From contig NZ_JBHSGT010000020.1 of assembly GCF_042654605.1 (NCBI RefSeq), positions 62,001 through 126,000 on the forward strand: 64,000 nucleotides of DNA, in the 5' to 3' direction. The notes beneath the pieces were generated by a model. The model did not search any database and was not told the origin of the DNA. It worked only from the letters and a program-made list of their open reading frames with translations. A program made the position numbers and the translations under genes. This document shows positions 42,397 through 51,188 of this stretch, in pieces (position 1 is the stretch's first letter; each line of letters opens with the position of its first letter). The stretch comes from Enterococcus_I eurekensis (GTDB taxonomy: Bacteria > Bacillota > Bacilli > Lactobacillales > Enterococcaceae).

Positions 42397-43323
42397 CTAT
42401 GATCTTCCTGTCAACACGGCTTCTAAAATAGCCATACGCATATAAACACCGTTTGACATTTGTGTGATAATTCGTGATTGCATTGCCTCAACAAGTGAAT
42501 CTGCTAATTCAACATCACGGTTAACAGGTGCTGGATGCATGATGATTGCGTGTTTTTTCATACGTTCTGCCCGTTCTTCTGTCAAACCAAATTTTTGATG
42601 ATACTCTTCTTTTGAAAAACTCTCTTCGCCATCGTGGCGTTCATGTTGAACACGTAACATCATCATCACGTCAACTTCTTCAACTAATTCATCTAAAGGT
42701 AAGTAATGACCATAGACTTCAAATTCTTCGGTATACCATTCATAAGGACCTGAAAAGAAAACTTTTGCACCTAATCGTTTTAACATTTGCATATTTGACT
42801 TTGCCACACGTGAATGCGTGATATCCCCGACAATTGCGACCTTCAAATTCTCAAAGGTACCAAATTCTTCATAAATGGTCATTAAATCAAGTAAACATTG
42901 TGTTGGATGTTGACCACTACCGTCACCACCATTAATAATCCCGCATTGAATCGTTCGGCTTTCAATTAATTCATCATAATAATGCTCATCTCCATGACGA
43001 ATAACTGCCACGTCGACCCCGATTGCGGACATGGTTAAAACCGTGTCATATAGTGTTTCCCCTTTTTGTACAGAACTTTTTGATTCTTCAAATTCAATCG
43101 TTTCGATTCCTAATTTTCTTTCGGCAACTTCAAAGCTTTTATGTGTTCGAGTACTATTTTCAAAAAATAAGTTCGTTGCAAAATATTGTTCTTTTTCTGG
43201 ATTCCATTTTGCGCCTTTTTTGAACTCCTGCCCCCGATGGATTAAACCCATGACTTCTAAGTCAGATAATGCTTCAACTGACAATAAATGTTTTAAACTA
43301 ATACGCTCTGATTGAATAATCAT
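42397..43323 (-). CDS. pyrB: Aspartate carbamoyltransferase catalytic chain
   Basis: 308 residues. Carbamoyl-phosphate motif FFENSTRTHKSFEVAERKLG, GDGSGQHPTQCLLDLMTIYEE, VGDITHSRVAKSN and IMHPAPVNRDVE. As in other Gram-positives no pyrI regulatory chain is present, so it should be unregulated by nucleotides at the enzyme level. It lies 15 bases downstream of pyrP. Confidence 0.96.
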   Translation of the reverse strand: MIIQSERISLKHLLSVEALSDLEVMGLIHRGQEFKKGAKWNPEKEQYFATNLFFENSTRTHKSFEVAERKLGIETIEFEESKSSVQKGETLYDTVLTMSAIGVDVAVIRHGDEHYYDELIESRTIQCGIINGGDGSGQHPTQCLLDLMTIYEEFGTFENLKVAIVGDITHSRVAKSNMQMLKRLGAKVFFSGPYEWYTEEFEVYGHYLPLDELVEEVDVMMMLRVQHERHDGEESFSKEEYHQKFGLTEERAERMKKHAIIMHPAPVNRDVELADSLVEAMQSRIITQMSNGVYMRMAILEAVLTGRS

Positions 43324-43338
43324 GCTTTTTCCTCCTAG

Positions 43339-44625
43339 TTAACTCTCTTCGCTACGAGATGTTTCTGGTAAGATCAGATTTAAGAAGATACCTAAAACCG
43401 TCGCTAAAGCCATTGCCGATAAAGTAAATGTTCCAACTTCTAAAACTAAGCCACCGATACCAACGACTAGAATGACCGATGCAATTAACAGATTCTTTTT
43501 CTTATCTAAATCAATTTTGTTCTCAATTAAAATTTTCAACCCACTTGCCGCGATGACACCGAATAATACGAAGCTAATGCCTGAAATAACCGGATTTGGA
43601 ATACTTAGAATTAAAGCGCTCATTTTACCGACAAATCCCAATGCCACTGCGAAAACGGCTGCTCCAGCAATTACGAAAACACTGTGGACGCGTGTAATGG
43701 CTAAGACACCAATATTTTCACCGTAACTGGTTGTCGGTGGTCCACCAATTAAACCTGCGACAATTTGAGCTGCCCCGTCGCCAGCCAAAGTTTTGCTTAA
43801 ACCTGGATTTTCAAAGAAATTACGTTTCGTCAGTTTGTTTAGTACCATTAAATGACCGATATGTTCAGTCATTGTGACAAAAGCGATTGGGGCCATTGTG
43901 ACGATTGCACCAATTTGTAACGTCGGTTGGTATTGAACAAAAGGCATTTGAAATTCTGGCATTGAGAACCAACTAGCATTTGCAATAATACTCGTATCCA
44001 CAATTCCTGTCAGTAAGGCAACGATATAGCCACTTACAATTCCTAGTAAAATTGGGATTAAGCCCAAGAAACCTTTGAACCACATATTGAAGAAAATTGT
44101 TAAGGCTAGCGTTACTAAAGCCACAAAGACATATCTGAAGTCATAATCACCAGCAGGGTTATACATCGCGCTGTTGGCCGCATTAGCCGCTAAACCTAGA
44201 CCGATTACCATAACTACTGGACCAACAACGATTGGTGGTAAAACTTTATCCAACCAAGCAGAACCAATTTTCTTAACGATTAAAGCGACGATTAGATAAA
44301 CGAGACCCGTAGTCATCGCACCTTGCGCGATTGCAGGATAACCTTGACCTTGCCCCTTCATCAACATCTGCATCGCGGCAATAAAAGCAAAACTACTTCC
44401 AAGATAAGCAGGAATTTTTCCTTTTGTGATAAATAAGTAAACAATTGTTCCAAAACCTGAACTAACTAGGGCAATCCCTGGATCAATTCCGACTAAACGT
44501 GGCACAAGAACTGTTGCACCGAACATGGTAAATAAATGTTGTAAACTTAAACCTAGCCACGGGAGCATCTTTGGTTTATCACTAATATCTAAAATTGCGT
44601 CTGGATTTCTAAATATATCTTTCAT
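43339..44625 (-). CDS. pyrP: Uracil permease
   Basis: 428 residues, about 12-14 membrane segments, NCS2 nucleobase:cation symporter. Signature GDGAAQIVAGLIGGPPTTSYGENIGV and the conserved TMTEHIGHLMVLN. It imports uracil into the salvage route. It lies eight bases after pyrR. No separate PyrR attenuator is seen between pyrR, pyrP and pyrB, unlike in Bacillus subtilis, so one leader controls all ten genes. Confidence 0.95.
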   Translation of the reverse strand: MKDIFRNPDAILDISDKPKMLPWLGLSLQHLFTMFGATVLVPRLVGIDPGIALVSSGFGTIVYLFITKGKIPAYLGSSFAFIAAMQMLMKGQGQGYPAIAQGAMTTGLVYLIVALIVKKIGSAWLDKVLPPIVVGPVVMVIGLGLAANAANSAMYNPAGDYDFRYVFVALVTLALTIFFNMWFKGFLGLIPILLGIVSGYIVALLTGIVDTSIIANASWFSMPEFQMPFVQYQPTLQIGAIVTMAPIAFVTMTEHIGHLMVLNKLTKRNFFENPGLSKTLAGDGAAQIVAGLIGGPPTTSYGENIGVLAITRVHSVFVIAGAAVFAVALGFVGKMSALILSIPNPVISGISFVLFGVIAASGLKILIENKIDLDKKKNLLIASVILVVGIGGLVLEVGTFTLSAMALATVLGIFLNLILPETSRSEES

Positions 44626-44633
44626 TTGACTTC

Positions 44634-45170
44634 CTACCCTTCTTTATACAACATAATTCGGTCTTTTCCATCGTATTCTTCCATTTCAACGACGATTTCT
44701 TCGGTTAATGCTGTAGGAATATTTTTCCCAACAAAGTCTGGTCGAACAGGTAATTCACGGTGTCCTCGATCGACTAAAACAGCCAGACCAATTCTTTTTG
44801 GTCGTCCAAAGTCCATTACCGCATCAAGTGCTGCACGAATGGTTCGTCCAGTGAAGAGTACATCATCAATTAAGATCACTTCTTTGCCTTCTAATGAAAC
44901 TGGAATCGCTGAGTCATGTAGTTTGGCTTCTTCTAATTCGACTGATTTATCATCACGGTATAGCGTAATGTCTAATTCACCTACGGGTACTTCTATATTC
45001 TCTAATTCTTTTAAGCGTTGAGCAATTCTTTCAGCAATAAAAATCCCACGTGTCTTAATCCCGATTAAAACAACATTTTCAATTTCTTGATACCGTTCAA
45101 TAATTTCATAAGTAATTCGTGTAATTGCTCGTTTCATCGTCAATGCATCGACGACTTCTTTTTCAATCAT
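44634..45170 (-). CDS. pyrR: PyrR bifunctional regulator/uracil phosphoribosyltransferase
   Basis: 178 residues. PRPP motif EVILIDDVLFTGRTIRAALD and the basic RNA-binding face of PyrR proteins. With UMP bound it stabilises the anti-antiterminator hairpin in the pyr leader and causes termination. It also has weak UPRT activity in characterised members. First gene of the operon, directly behind its own attenuator. Confidence 0.96.
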   Translation of the reverse strand: MIEKEVVDALTMKRAITRITYEIIERYQEIENVVLIGIKTRGIFIAERIAQRLKELENIEVPVGELDITLYRDDKSVELEEAKLHDSAIPVSLEGKEVILIDDVLFTGRTIRAALDAVMDFGRPKRIGLAVLVDRGHRELPVRPDFVGKNIPTALTEEIVVEMEEYDGKDRIMLYKEG

Positions 45171-45196
45171 GTTGCATCCTCCTTTTTTTTTGCAAT

Positions 45197-45228
45197 AAAA
45201 AAACTCCTACCCGTTATTAGGTAGGAGT
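45197..45228 (-). terminator. Attenuator terminator of the pyr operon
   Basis: ACTCCTACC, eight-base loop, GGTAGGAGT (minus strand) then TTTTTTT, 25 bases before the pyrR start. Confidence 0.92.
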
Positions 45229-45384
45229 GAACATTTCATCAGAATACGGCTATACAAAAATAACCATAGCTATTTATAAAATGATACAAAGCGGCCTTGT
45301 TCGCAAACAAGCGTCATCTGTATACTCTCTGCCTTCTTAGCCTCACGGGACTACACTTAAAGGTCGTTATTTATTTTTTAACTG
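45200..45384 (-). promoter_or_regulatory. PyrR-binding leader of the pyr operon
   Basis: The minus-strand leader contains AGTCCCGTGAGGCTA (45352-45338), a good match to the PyrR-binding loop (AGTCCAGAGAGGCT type), within a hairpin, then an antiterminator region and the terminator at 45197-45228. High UMP should favour termination. Confidence 0.88.
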
Positions 45385-45389
45385 AGCTA

Positions 45390-45418
45390 ACTATACACTT
45401 AATTGCCTCAAAAAGCAA
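45390..45418 (-). promoter_or_regulatory. Promoter of the pyr operon
   Basis: Minus strand TTGCTT (45418-45413), 17 bases, TATAGT (45395-45390). It begins two bases past the rluD stop codon. Confidence 0.75.
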
Positions 45419-45419
45419 T

Positions 45420-46322
45420 TTATTTTCTTAAATTTTCTAAAGTTTTTCGAAACATTTCTGGAATCTCTACTTCAAAAATCATTTCCTTATCGCTTGTCGG
45501 GTGTTTAAACCCTAATAACCTCGCATGTAAATATTGACCGTTGCCCGGCAACGTTTTTCTTGGTCCATAAACAGGGTCGCCTGCTAAAGGAAAACCAATA
45601 TACTGCATATGCACACGAATTTGATGCGTCCGTCCGGTTTCCAATTGTAGTTCAACTAAAGTAAATTGTTCAAAACGTTCTAAAACACTAAAATGGGTAA
45701 CAGCTGGCTTTCCTTCAGCCATGACTGCTTGCATTTTACGATTGTCTTTTGATCGACCGATCGGCGCGTTGACTGTTCCTCTTTCGTGAGAAATATTCCC
45801 GTGAACCAACGCGACATATTTTCGCAATGATGTTTTATCTTTTAATTGTTTGGCTAACGACTCATGTGCTTTATCATTTTTAGCAACCATTAATAGACCA
45901 GAAGTATCTTTATCAATCCGATGAACTATCCCTGGGCGAATCACATCATTAATTGTCGATAAGTTTTCCAAATGATACAACAATGCATTGACAAGTGTTC
46001 CATTTGGATGTCCAGCTGATGGATGAACAACCATGCCTTGTGGTTTATTAATGACGGCCAAATCATCGTCTTCATAGACAATTTCAAGCGGGATATTTTC
46101 TGGCATTAAGTCTAACGTAATCGGTTCAGGAATTGTAATTACAATCTCATCCCCCGCTGCGACTTTACGATTGGCTTTAATGATTTCACCATTGATGGTT
46201 ACGACATCTTCTTTGAGCCAAGCTTGGATTTGTGAACGACTATAGTCTTTTAAACGGTGCACTAAGACTTTGTCCACGCGTCCCTTTTCAGCTTCTATAA
46301 CAACTTTAATTTCATTTTTCAT
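45420..46322 (-). CDS. rluD: RluD/YlyB-type 23S rRNA pseudouridine synthase
   Basis: 300 residues: N-terminal S4 RNA-binding domain (RVDKVLVHRLKDYSRSQIQAWLKE), then the RluA-family catalytic domain with GIVHRIDKDTSGLLMVAKND (catalytic Asp) and LETGRTHQIRVHMQYIGFPL (split by a residue or two in the text). It modifies uridines in 23S rRNA helix 69 or equivalent sites. It overlaps lspA by 11 bases, an arrangement widespread in Firmicutes. Confidence 0.93.
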   Translation of the reverse strand: MKNEIKVVIEAEKGRVDKVLVHRLKDYSRSQIQAWLKEDVVTINGEIIKANRKVAAGDEIVITIPEPITLDLMPENIPLEIVYEDDDLAVINKPQGMVVHPSAGHPNGTLVNALLYHLENLSTINDVIRPGIVHRIDKDTSGLLMVAKNDKAHESLAKQLKDKTSLRKYVALVHGNISHERGTVNAPIGRSKDNRKMQAVMAEGKPAVTHFSVLERFEQFTLVELQLETGRTHQIRVHMQYIGFPLAGDPVYGPRKTLPGNGQYLHARLLGFKHPTSDKEMIFEVEIPEMFRKTLENLRK

Positions 46323-46782
46323 GTTTGCTTCCTTTCAATTTCTCCTCAAATAAAGTGTAGATAAAAATGAATGCGACACCTATAAATAAGGAGACATCGG
46401 CTACATTAAATATTGGAAAATTCATAAATTCTGTTTGGAACATGTCAACAACATAACCTAAACGCATGCGATCAATAAAGTTCCCAATGGCTCCCGCTAA
46501 AACAAAAGACAAACCAATGGTGAAAATCCAGTGTTCTGTACGGTGCTTAATCAATAAGTAGGTCACAACAGCCACTGCTATCATGGTAATGATAAAGAAA
46601 AATCCCATTCGACCTTCTAAAATGCTCCAGGCCGCACCTGTATTTCGGATATAGGTTAAAGATAGTACTGACGGAATAAACTCCATCGTTTCATGCAAAG
46701 AAATATTGGCGACTGTCCAATATTTAATCCATTGATCGATTCCAATTAAAACAAGGCTGATTAAAAAATATACCGCTAACAT
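46312..46782 (-). CDS. lspA: Lipoprotein signal peptidase II
   Basis: 156 residues, four membrane helices. Catalytic aspartates in GNFIDRMRLGYVVDMF and FNVADVSLFIG, and the conserved NTGAAWSILEG region. It cleaves lipoprotein signal peptides ahead of the lipidated Cys, for example in the binding protein at 11.6 kb. Confidence 0.96.
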   Translation of the reverse strand: MLAVYFLISLVLIGIDQWIKYWTVANISLHETMEFIPSVLSLTYIRNTGAAWSILEGRMGFFFIITMIAVAVVTYLLIKHRTEHWIFTIGLSFVLAGAIGNFIDRMRLGYVVDMFQTEFMNFPIFNVADVSLFIGVAFIFIYTLFEEKLKGSKHEK

Positions 46783-46797
46783 ACTTCCACTCTTTTC

Positions 46798-47487
46798 TTA
46801 TATATTTATCATATCTTTCGGGCGGATAATTCCTAATAAGCTACCATTTGGATGCCCATTTTTTGTAATTAAAATCGATTCTAGGGTGGCATTTTGCTTG
46901 AACATTTGCTCAACTTGCGCAATCGGGCAATCCGCTGCCACAAATTCATAATTAGTTGTTTTGCCATCTTTTAAAATTAAGTCATTTGCAGTTTTTCCAG
47001 TTAAAACAATTTCTCCTGACTGACTTTCTTTGGCTGTCCAGTAGCCAATTTCACGTAAAGTAATCAGACTTAAAAAGTGCCCTTTATCATAAATTGGAAA
47101 TTGCGAATAACGTTTTTGAGCAACAATCTTAAAGAGTTCAGTTAATGGTAGTGTTTTTTCAAAACCAGTCACTTTTTTGCCAAAACGAGGTAAGACGTGC
47201 TCTGGTTTTAGCAATTCCTCTTCAATCATCAAAATACGATGTAAAATCCACTGATTCGGTTCGGCAATAATGAAACCCTCTCCAATATGTTCATGCACAA
47301 TTGCATTGCGTAATTGTGCAATTTGTAATAAATCTCCTTCGTACTTTTTAACTGGGAGATCATTACGGTGAGAAAGACGACGGACCATCTGGGTAAATCC
47401 CATGTTCTTCGGTGAACCAAGTTCTTCTTTAAAGCGTTTTTCAATACGATTAAAACTGGTTAAAAATGTTAATGCCTGGCTTCCCAT
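46798..47487 (-). CDS. CBS-domain protein with RNase-III-like/unknown N-terminal region
   Basis: 229 residues. The N-terminal ~90 residues (MGSQALTFLTSFNRIEKRF, LAQLRNAIVHEH-like: LLQIAQLRNAIVHEH) resemble HEPN-type helical sequence seen in several hypothetical proteins. The C-terminal half holds two CBS motifs (KRYSQFPIYDKGHFLSLIT and ESILITKNGHPNGSLLGIIRPKDM), which usually bind adenosyl nucleotides. Function unknown. Starts at the base after the EbsA-like stop, so they are coupled. Confidence 0.8.
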   Translation of the reverse strand: MGSQALTFLTSFNRIEKRFKEELGSPKNMGFTQMVRRLSHRNDLPVKKYEGDLLQIAQLRNAIVHEHIGEGFIIAEPNQWILHRILMIEEELLKPEHVLPRFGKKVTGFEKTLPLTELFKIVAQKRYSQFPIYDKGHFLSLITLREIGYWTAKESQSGEIVLTGKTANDLILKDGKTTNYEFVAADCPIAQVEQMFKQNATLESILITKNGHPNGSLLGIIRPKDMINI

Positions 47488-47910
47488 CTAATCCCTCCTT
47501 TCATCAACTTCTTGTTCTTCTAGTTTAACTTTCTCCGACAATTCATCATTCAATAATTGACACAACTCTTCTATTACTTTAGGTGAGAACAACCCTTCAA
47601 AAACTTTCGACTTGTAATAAATCTTTAAATGATTCTCAGAAATAACTACTTGATCAATTTGCTCAAATGAAAGTTTCTTTTTTCGAAAAAAGCCATAAGA
47701 AATTTGGATACTTTGCTCAGAAAATCGAATAAATTGTTGGCGACTAAAAGCGATAAAAACTAAAAATAAGAGGAAGAAAATGAGACTCTTCCAATGAAAA
47801 GTCGCTTTTTCTAAGCTTAAGATCATTGCTAGAAAAAACCAAAAAAAAGTAATTGACCAATAAATAATAGCGTATGAGATTTCATGTTTCCAATGAAATT
47901 TACGTTCCAT
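47488..47910 (-). CDS. EbsA-like membrane protein
   Basis: 140 residues with two close membrane helices (about 14-35 and 42-60), then a PH-like soluble domain and an acidic tail (VKLEEQEVDERRD). The FHWKHE...IYWSITFFWFF N terminus resembles enterococcal EbsA, described near pheromone-response loci as a pore-forming or cell-wall protein; the real role is unclear. The name is from memory of sequence pattern, so moderate certainty. Confidence 0.6.
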   Translation of the reverse strand: MERKFHWKHEISYAIIYWSITFFWFFLAMILSLEKATFHWKSLIFFLLFLVFIAFSRQQFIRFSEQSIQISYGFFRKKKLSFEQIDQVVISENHLKIYYKSKVFEGLFSPKVIEELCQLLNDELSEKVKLEEQEVDERRD

Positions 47911-47968
47911 TTGTTCCCCTTTCTGACGTATAATAAATGCAAAGACTCAAAAGGAGGGATTATCAACA

Positions 47969-48385
47969 ATGATTAAAGCATACATTGATGCATCAACCAA
48001 AGGAAATCCTGGGCCTAGTGGTGGTGGCATCGTCTTAGTTGGTGATAATTTGTATTTACAAAAAACCGTTATATTGTCTACTTTAACAAACCACCAAGCG
48101 GAGTTTGCAGTATTAATTGCTCTTTTGGAATATCTAATTCAAAAAGAAAAAACGCAAGAAACGATTTTTATTTTTACAGACAGTAAGATTCTAGCAGAAA
48201 CGATCGAAAAGGACTATACAAAAAATAAAGATTTCATTGATTATTTAACTAAAATTCAAGAGTTACTCACACTTTTTAAACTAGTGATTATTCAGTGGAT
48301 TCCCGAAAATAAAAATAAAGGCGCTGATCATCTCGCTAGACAAGCTTTACAAAAATCACTAAAACTACAAAATCGGAGACAATAG
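47969..48385 (+). CDS. RNase HI-like protein
   Basis: 138 residues with the RNase H fold: YIDASTKGNPGPSGGGIVL (first Asp), NHQAEFAVLIALLEYL (Glu), FIFTDSKILAETI (Asp) and GADHLARQAL (last Asp). All four carboxylates are present, so RNA/DNA hybrid cleavage is plausible. Such proteins are often labelled reverse transcriptase-like. GGAGG site. It converges with and overlaps cls by 21 bases. Confidence 0.85.
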   Translation: MIKAYIDASTKGNPGPSGGGIVLVGDNLYLQKTVILSTLTNHQAEFAVLIALLEYLIQKEKTQETIFIFTDSKILAETIEKDYTKNKDFIDYLTKIQELLTLFKLVIIQWIPENKNKGADHLARQALQKSLKLQNRRQ

Positions 48386-49837
48386 TCGCGAAAAAGCTTG
48401 CTTGAATCGAAGCCATTTCGACTGCGCTTGAATCATATCACTTGTTAACAAGGTCGATTCAAGCAGATCGGCTTTAAAAATTGCCGCGAGTTCATCTGTA
48501 ATCTCCTGATTATAAGCAAATGCGCTAACCTCAAAGTTTAAAGCATAGCTTCGAATATCTTGATTGGTTGTTCCAAAAGAAGAAAGCTCATGGTCGACAA
48601 TCATCGTTTTAGCATGTAAAAAACCGCCATTGTAAATGTAAATTTTCGCCCCTTTTTTATGTAAGAAATTTGCATAATATTGTGTTGCCCGATAAATGAA
48701 AGGATGATCAGGCATACTTGGAATCATGATACGCACATCAACTCCGGAACGAACAGCAATACTTAGTGCATCCAACATGGAGTCATCAGGTATTAGATAC
48801 GGTGACTGAATCCAGACTCTTTTTTTGGCGCTTAAAATCATTTTTATAAAACCGCCTTTTAAAATCTGGTCCTCATCATCAGGTCCATCGGCAACCACTT
48901 GTAATTGGGTTGTGCCATATTCTGCTTTTTCCGGAAGACGAAAATACTTTTCATCGTACTCTAAATAGTCTTCTGGTTTCGATACCGAAGCATTCCAATC
49001 GCGCAAGAAAATCTCTTGCAGACTAAAACTAGCCGTCCCAATGATTCTCGCATGGGTATCTCGCCAATAACCAAAGCGTTTTGTTTCATTTAAGTATTGG
49101 TCTCCGACATTAAATCCACCTGTCCAACTTATCTTCCCATCAATTACAACAATCTTCCGATGCAAATGGTAGTTCAAACGCGTCTTACGGATGAAGTCGC
49201 GTGCAGTAATAAATGGTAAGACTTTTCCACCAACCGCAATCAGTGGTTTAAAAAATCGTTCCGTCGTTCTCCCACCGAAAGGATCAAATAAAACACGAAC
49301 CTTAACGCCCTCTTTGGCTTTTTGAATAAGTAAGTTTAACAACTGATTACCAATACAGTCGTCAAAAATCGCATAGTATTCCATATGAATGGTTTCTTTT
49401 GCTTTTCGAATATCTCTAAATAATTCACTAAACTTTTGTTGGCCGTCTATAATAATTTTGACTTGGTTTCCTCGAGTAATCGGTGATTCTTCAGAGTAAT
49501 CGAAATAGTCTTTTAAAAGTTCAACACTTTTAGAAATCTTCCCATCATCAAATCTTTGATTATGCTCTTCAATAATTTCACCAATCTCACTAATCCGCTG
49601 TTGGTGATGACTATTCAATAAATAGATAACTTCCCCGTCGATTTTTCGTCCCACAAATGCATATAATAAGAACCCGATTCCTGGCAAAAAGATCAAAGCC
49701 ATCATCCATGCAAAAACACTCGCAATTGAGCGCGGCCGACGAAACACAGTAATTAAAGCACCAATCGTATTAATCACTAAAAAAAGAAGAAGTATTTGCA
49801 GTGCGATATTGATATTTATTTTATGTAACCAATCCAT
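48365..49837 (-). CDS. cls: Cardiolipin synthase
   Basis: 490 residues. Two N-terminal membrane helices (about 9-27, 37-57), then two phospholipase D domains with HKD motifs: YHLHRKIVVIDGKISWTGG and FLHAKTMIVDHELSSFGTTN. It joins two phosphatidylglycerols into cardiolipin plus glycerol. It follows the CDF transporter gene by 15 bases and may be co-transcribed with it. Confidence 0.95.
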   Translation of the reverse strand: MDWLHKININIALQILLLFLVINTIGALITVFRRPRSIASVFAWMMALIFLPGIGFLLYAFVGRKIDGEVIYLLNSHHQQRISEIGEIIEEHNQRFDDGKISKSVELLKDYFDYSEESPITRGNQVKIIIDGQQKFSELFRDIRKAKETIHMEYYAIFDDCIGNQLLNLLIQKAKEGVKVRVLFDPFGGRTTERFFKPLIAVGGKVLPFITARDFIRKTRLNYHLHRKIVVIDGKISWTGGFNVGDQYLNETKRFGYWRDTHARIIGTASFSLQEIFLRDWNASVSKPEDYLEYDEKYFRLPEKAEYGTTQLQVVADGPDDEDQILKGGFIKMILSAKKRVWIQSPYLIPDDSMLDALSIAVRSGVDVRIMIPSMPDHPFIYRATQYYANFLHKKGAKIYIYNGGFLHAKTMIVDHELSSFGTTNQDIRSYALNFEVSAFAYNQEITDELAAIFKADLLESTLLTSDMIQAQSKWLRFKQAFSRLLSPIL

Positions 49838-49852
49838 CCGACTTTTTCTCCT

Positions 49853-51004
49853 TTATAACAAGTAATTATGATCAAACGTTATTTTAAGCTGGTAACTCTT
49901 ATTTAGATCGCGAAGTTCACGAGCGATTTCAGTCTTAATTTTATCCTCAGAAAGTTGATTGCTTTCTGGTACTACCAAATCAAATTCAAGCATCAGCTTA
50001 TATCGAATCCTAAAATCGTGCATACGGAAATCTCCATTTAGTTTTTTTAAAACCTTTTTCAAAATTTGTTTCATCTCGACATATTCTTCGCTATTAATCA
50101 TCACAGGGTCGATATGGCAAACAAGATGGACGCCAAGCTTTTTACTAATGTCACGTTCAATTAAATCAATTACATCATGCGCCTGGTTTAATGACCATTG
50201 ACTGTTGACTTCAATGTGAACAGAAGCAAAGCTTTTTTGTGGACCATAATTATGAATGAGTAAATCATGGTAACCCAAAATATTCGGATAACGGTTCAAT
50301 CTCTCTTCAATTTGTCGAATTTCTTTTTCTGCTGGGCGTTGTCCTAAAAGTTCGTTCACAAAATCTCGTACCATCAAAAGTCCACTTATCGTAATGTAAG
50401 TAGCTAAAATAAATCCAATGTAACCGTCAATCCGCAAGCCTGATATCCGTTCAATTAAGACTGAAAATAAGACCGCACTCGTTGTATACACGTCATTAAA
50501 ACTATCTTTAGCATTGGCAATAAGTGTTTGTGAATCAATTTTAGTCCCTGCGTAACGATAAGCAATGCCTTGATACAATTTAATAATAATTGAGAGAAAC
50601 AAAACAAGGAGTGTTATCCATGAAAAATGAATATTTGTTGGATTCATTATTTTTTCAATTGACGTTTTAAAGAATTGTGTCCCAACGAAAGTAATTAAAA
50701 TAGCAACTCCTAGTCCAGTCACATATTCAAAACGTTCATGGCCATATGGATGGTCCTTATCTGCCGGTTTTGAGGCAATTTTAAAACCAATCAGTACAAG
50801 AACTGACGAAATACTATCTGAAAAGCTATTCATCGCATCGGCCATAATCGAAACGGAATTGGCGGATAGACCAATAATTAACTTACTGAGAAACAAAATG
50901 AGGTTCGTTAGTAAGCCAAAAATCCCCGCAAGTAAACCAATCTTTCCTCTTAGCATTTCTTGGCGATATTTCTTCTCCATTCTACTAATAAAAAAACGAA
51001 TCAT
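49853..51004 (-). CDS. Cation diffusion facilitator metal exporter
   Basis: 383 residues from ATG 51004 (AGGAAA site; an upstream in-frame start 20 codons earlier is less likely). Six membrane helices with ANSVSIMADAMNSFSDSISS in helix 2 and IANAKDSFNDVYTTS in helix 5, then a cytoplasmic C-terminal domain with extra length. The N/D-containing metal site in helices 2 and 5 resembles the manganese-exporting MntE group more than the Zn2+ type, an inference from few residues. It is expected to exchange metal for protons. Confidence 0.87.
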   Translation of the reverse strand: MIRFFISRMEKKYRQEMLRGKIGLLAGIFGLLTNLILFLSKLIIGLSANSVSIMADAMNSFSDSISSVLVLIGFKIASKPADKDHPYGHERFEYVTGLGVAILITFVGTQFFKTSIEKIMNPTNIHFSWITLLVLFLSIIIKLYQGIAYRYAGTKIDSQTLIANAKDSFNDVYTTSAVLFSVLIERISGLRIDGYIGFILATYITISGLLMVRDFVNELLGQRPAEKEIRQIEERLNRYPNILGYHDLLIHNYGPQKSFASVHIEVNSQWSLNQAHDVIDLIERDISKKLGVHLVCHIDPVMINSEEYVEMKQILKKVLKKLNGDFRMHDFRIRYKLMLEFDLVVPESNQLSEDKIKTEIARELRDLNKSYQLKITFDHNYLL

Positions 51005-51139
51005 TTTTTGTTTCCTACTTTCTTGACTCTCTATTATTCTACCGTTTCTTGCGAATGGTTTCAATCGATAACCTTAAGTAAATAACGGTTGCATCAAGTC
51101 AATATCTCTTAAAAATAAAAATTAGTAATAAAAATTTTA

Positions 51140-51184
51140 AAAACTTCAAAATCCTCATGGAAATTCACGAGGACTTGAAGTTTT
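51140..51184 (-). terminator. Terminator after alaS
   Basis: AAACTTCAAGTCCTCGTG and CATGAGGATTTTGAAGTTT arms on the minus strand with two mismatches, followed by TTTAAAATTTTTATT. Confidence 0.85.
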
Positions 51185-51188
51185 CTTT

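Noticed and set aside
45402..45420. Terminator of rluD from the AATTGC...GCAATT repeat
   Set aside because: The stem is only six base pairs, has no U-run on the minus strand and overlaps the pyr promoter -35.
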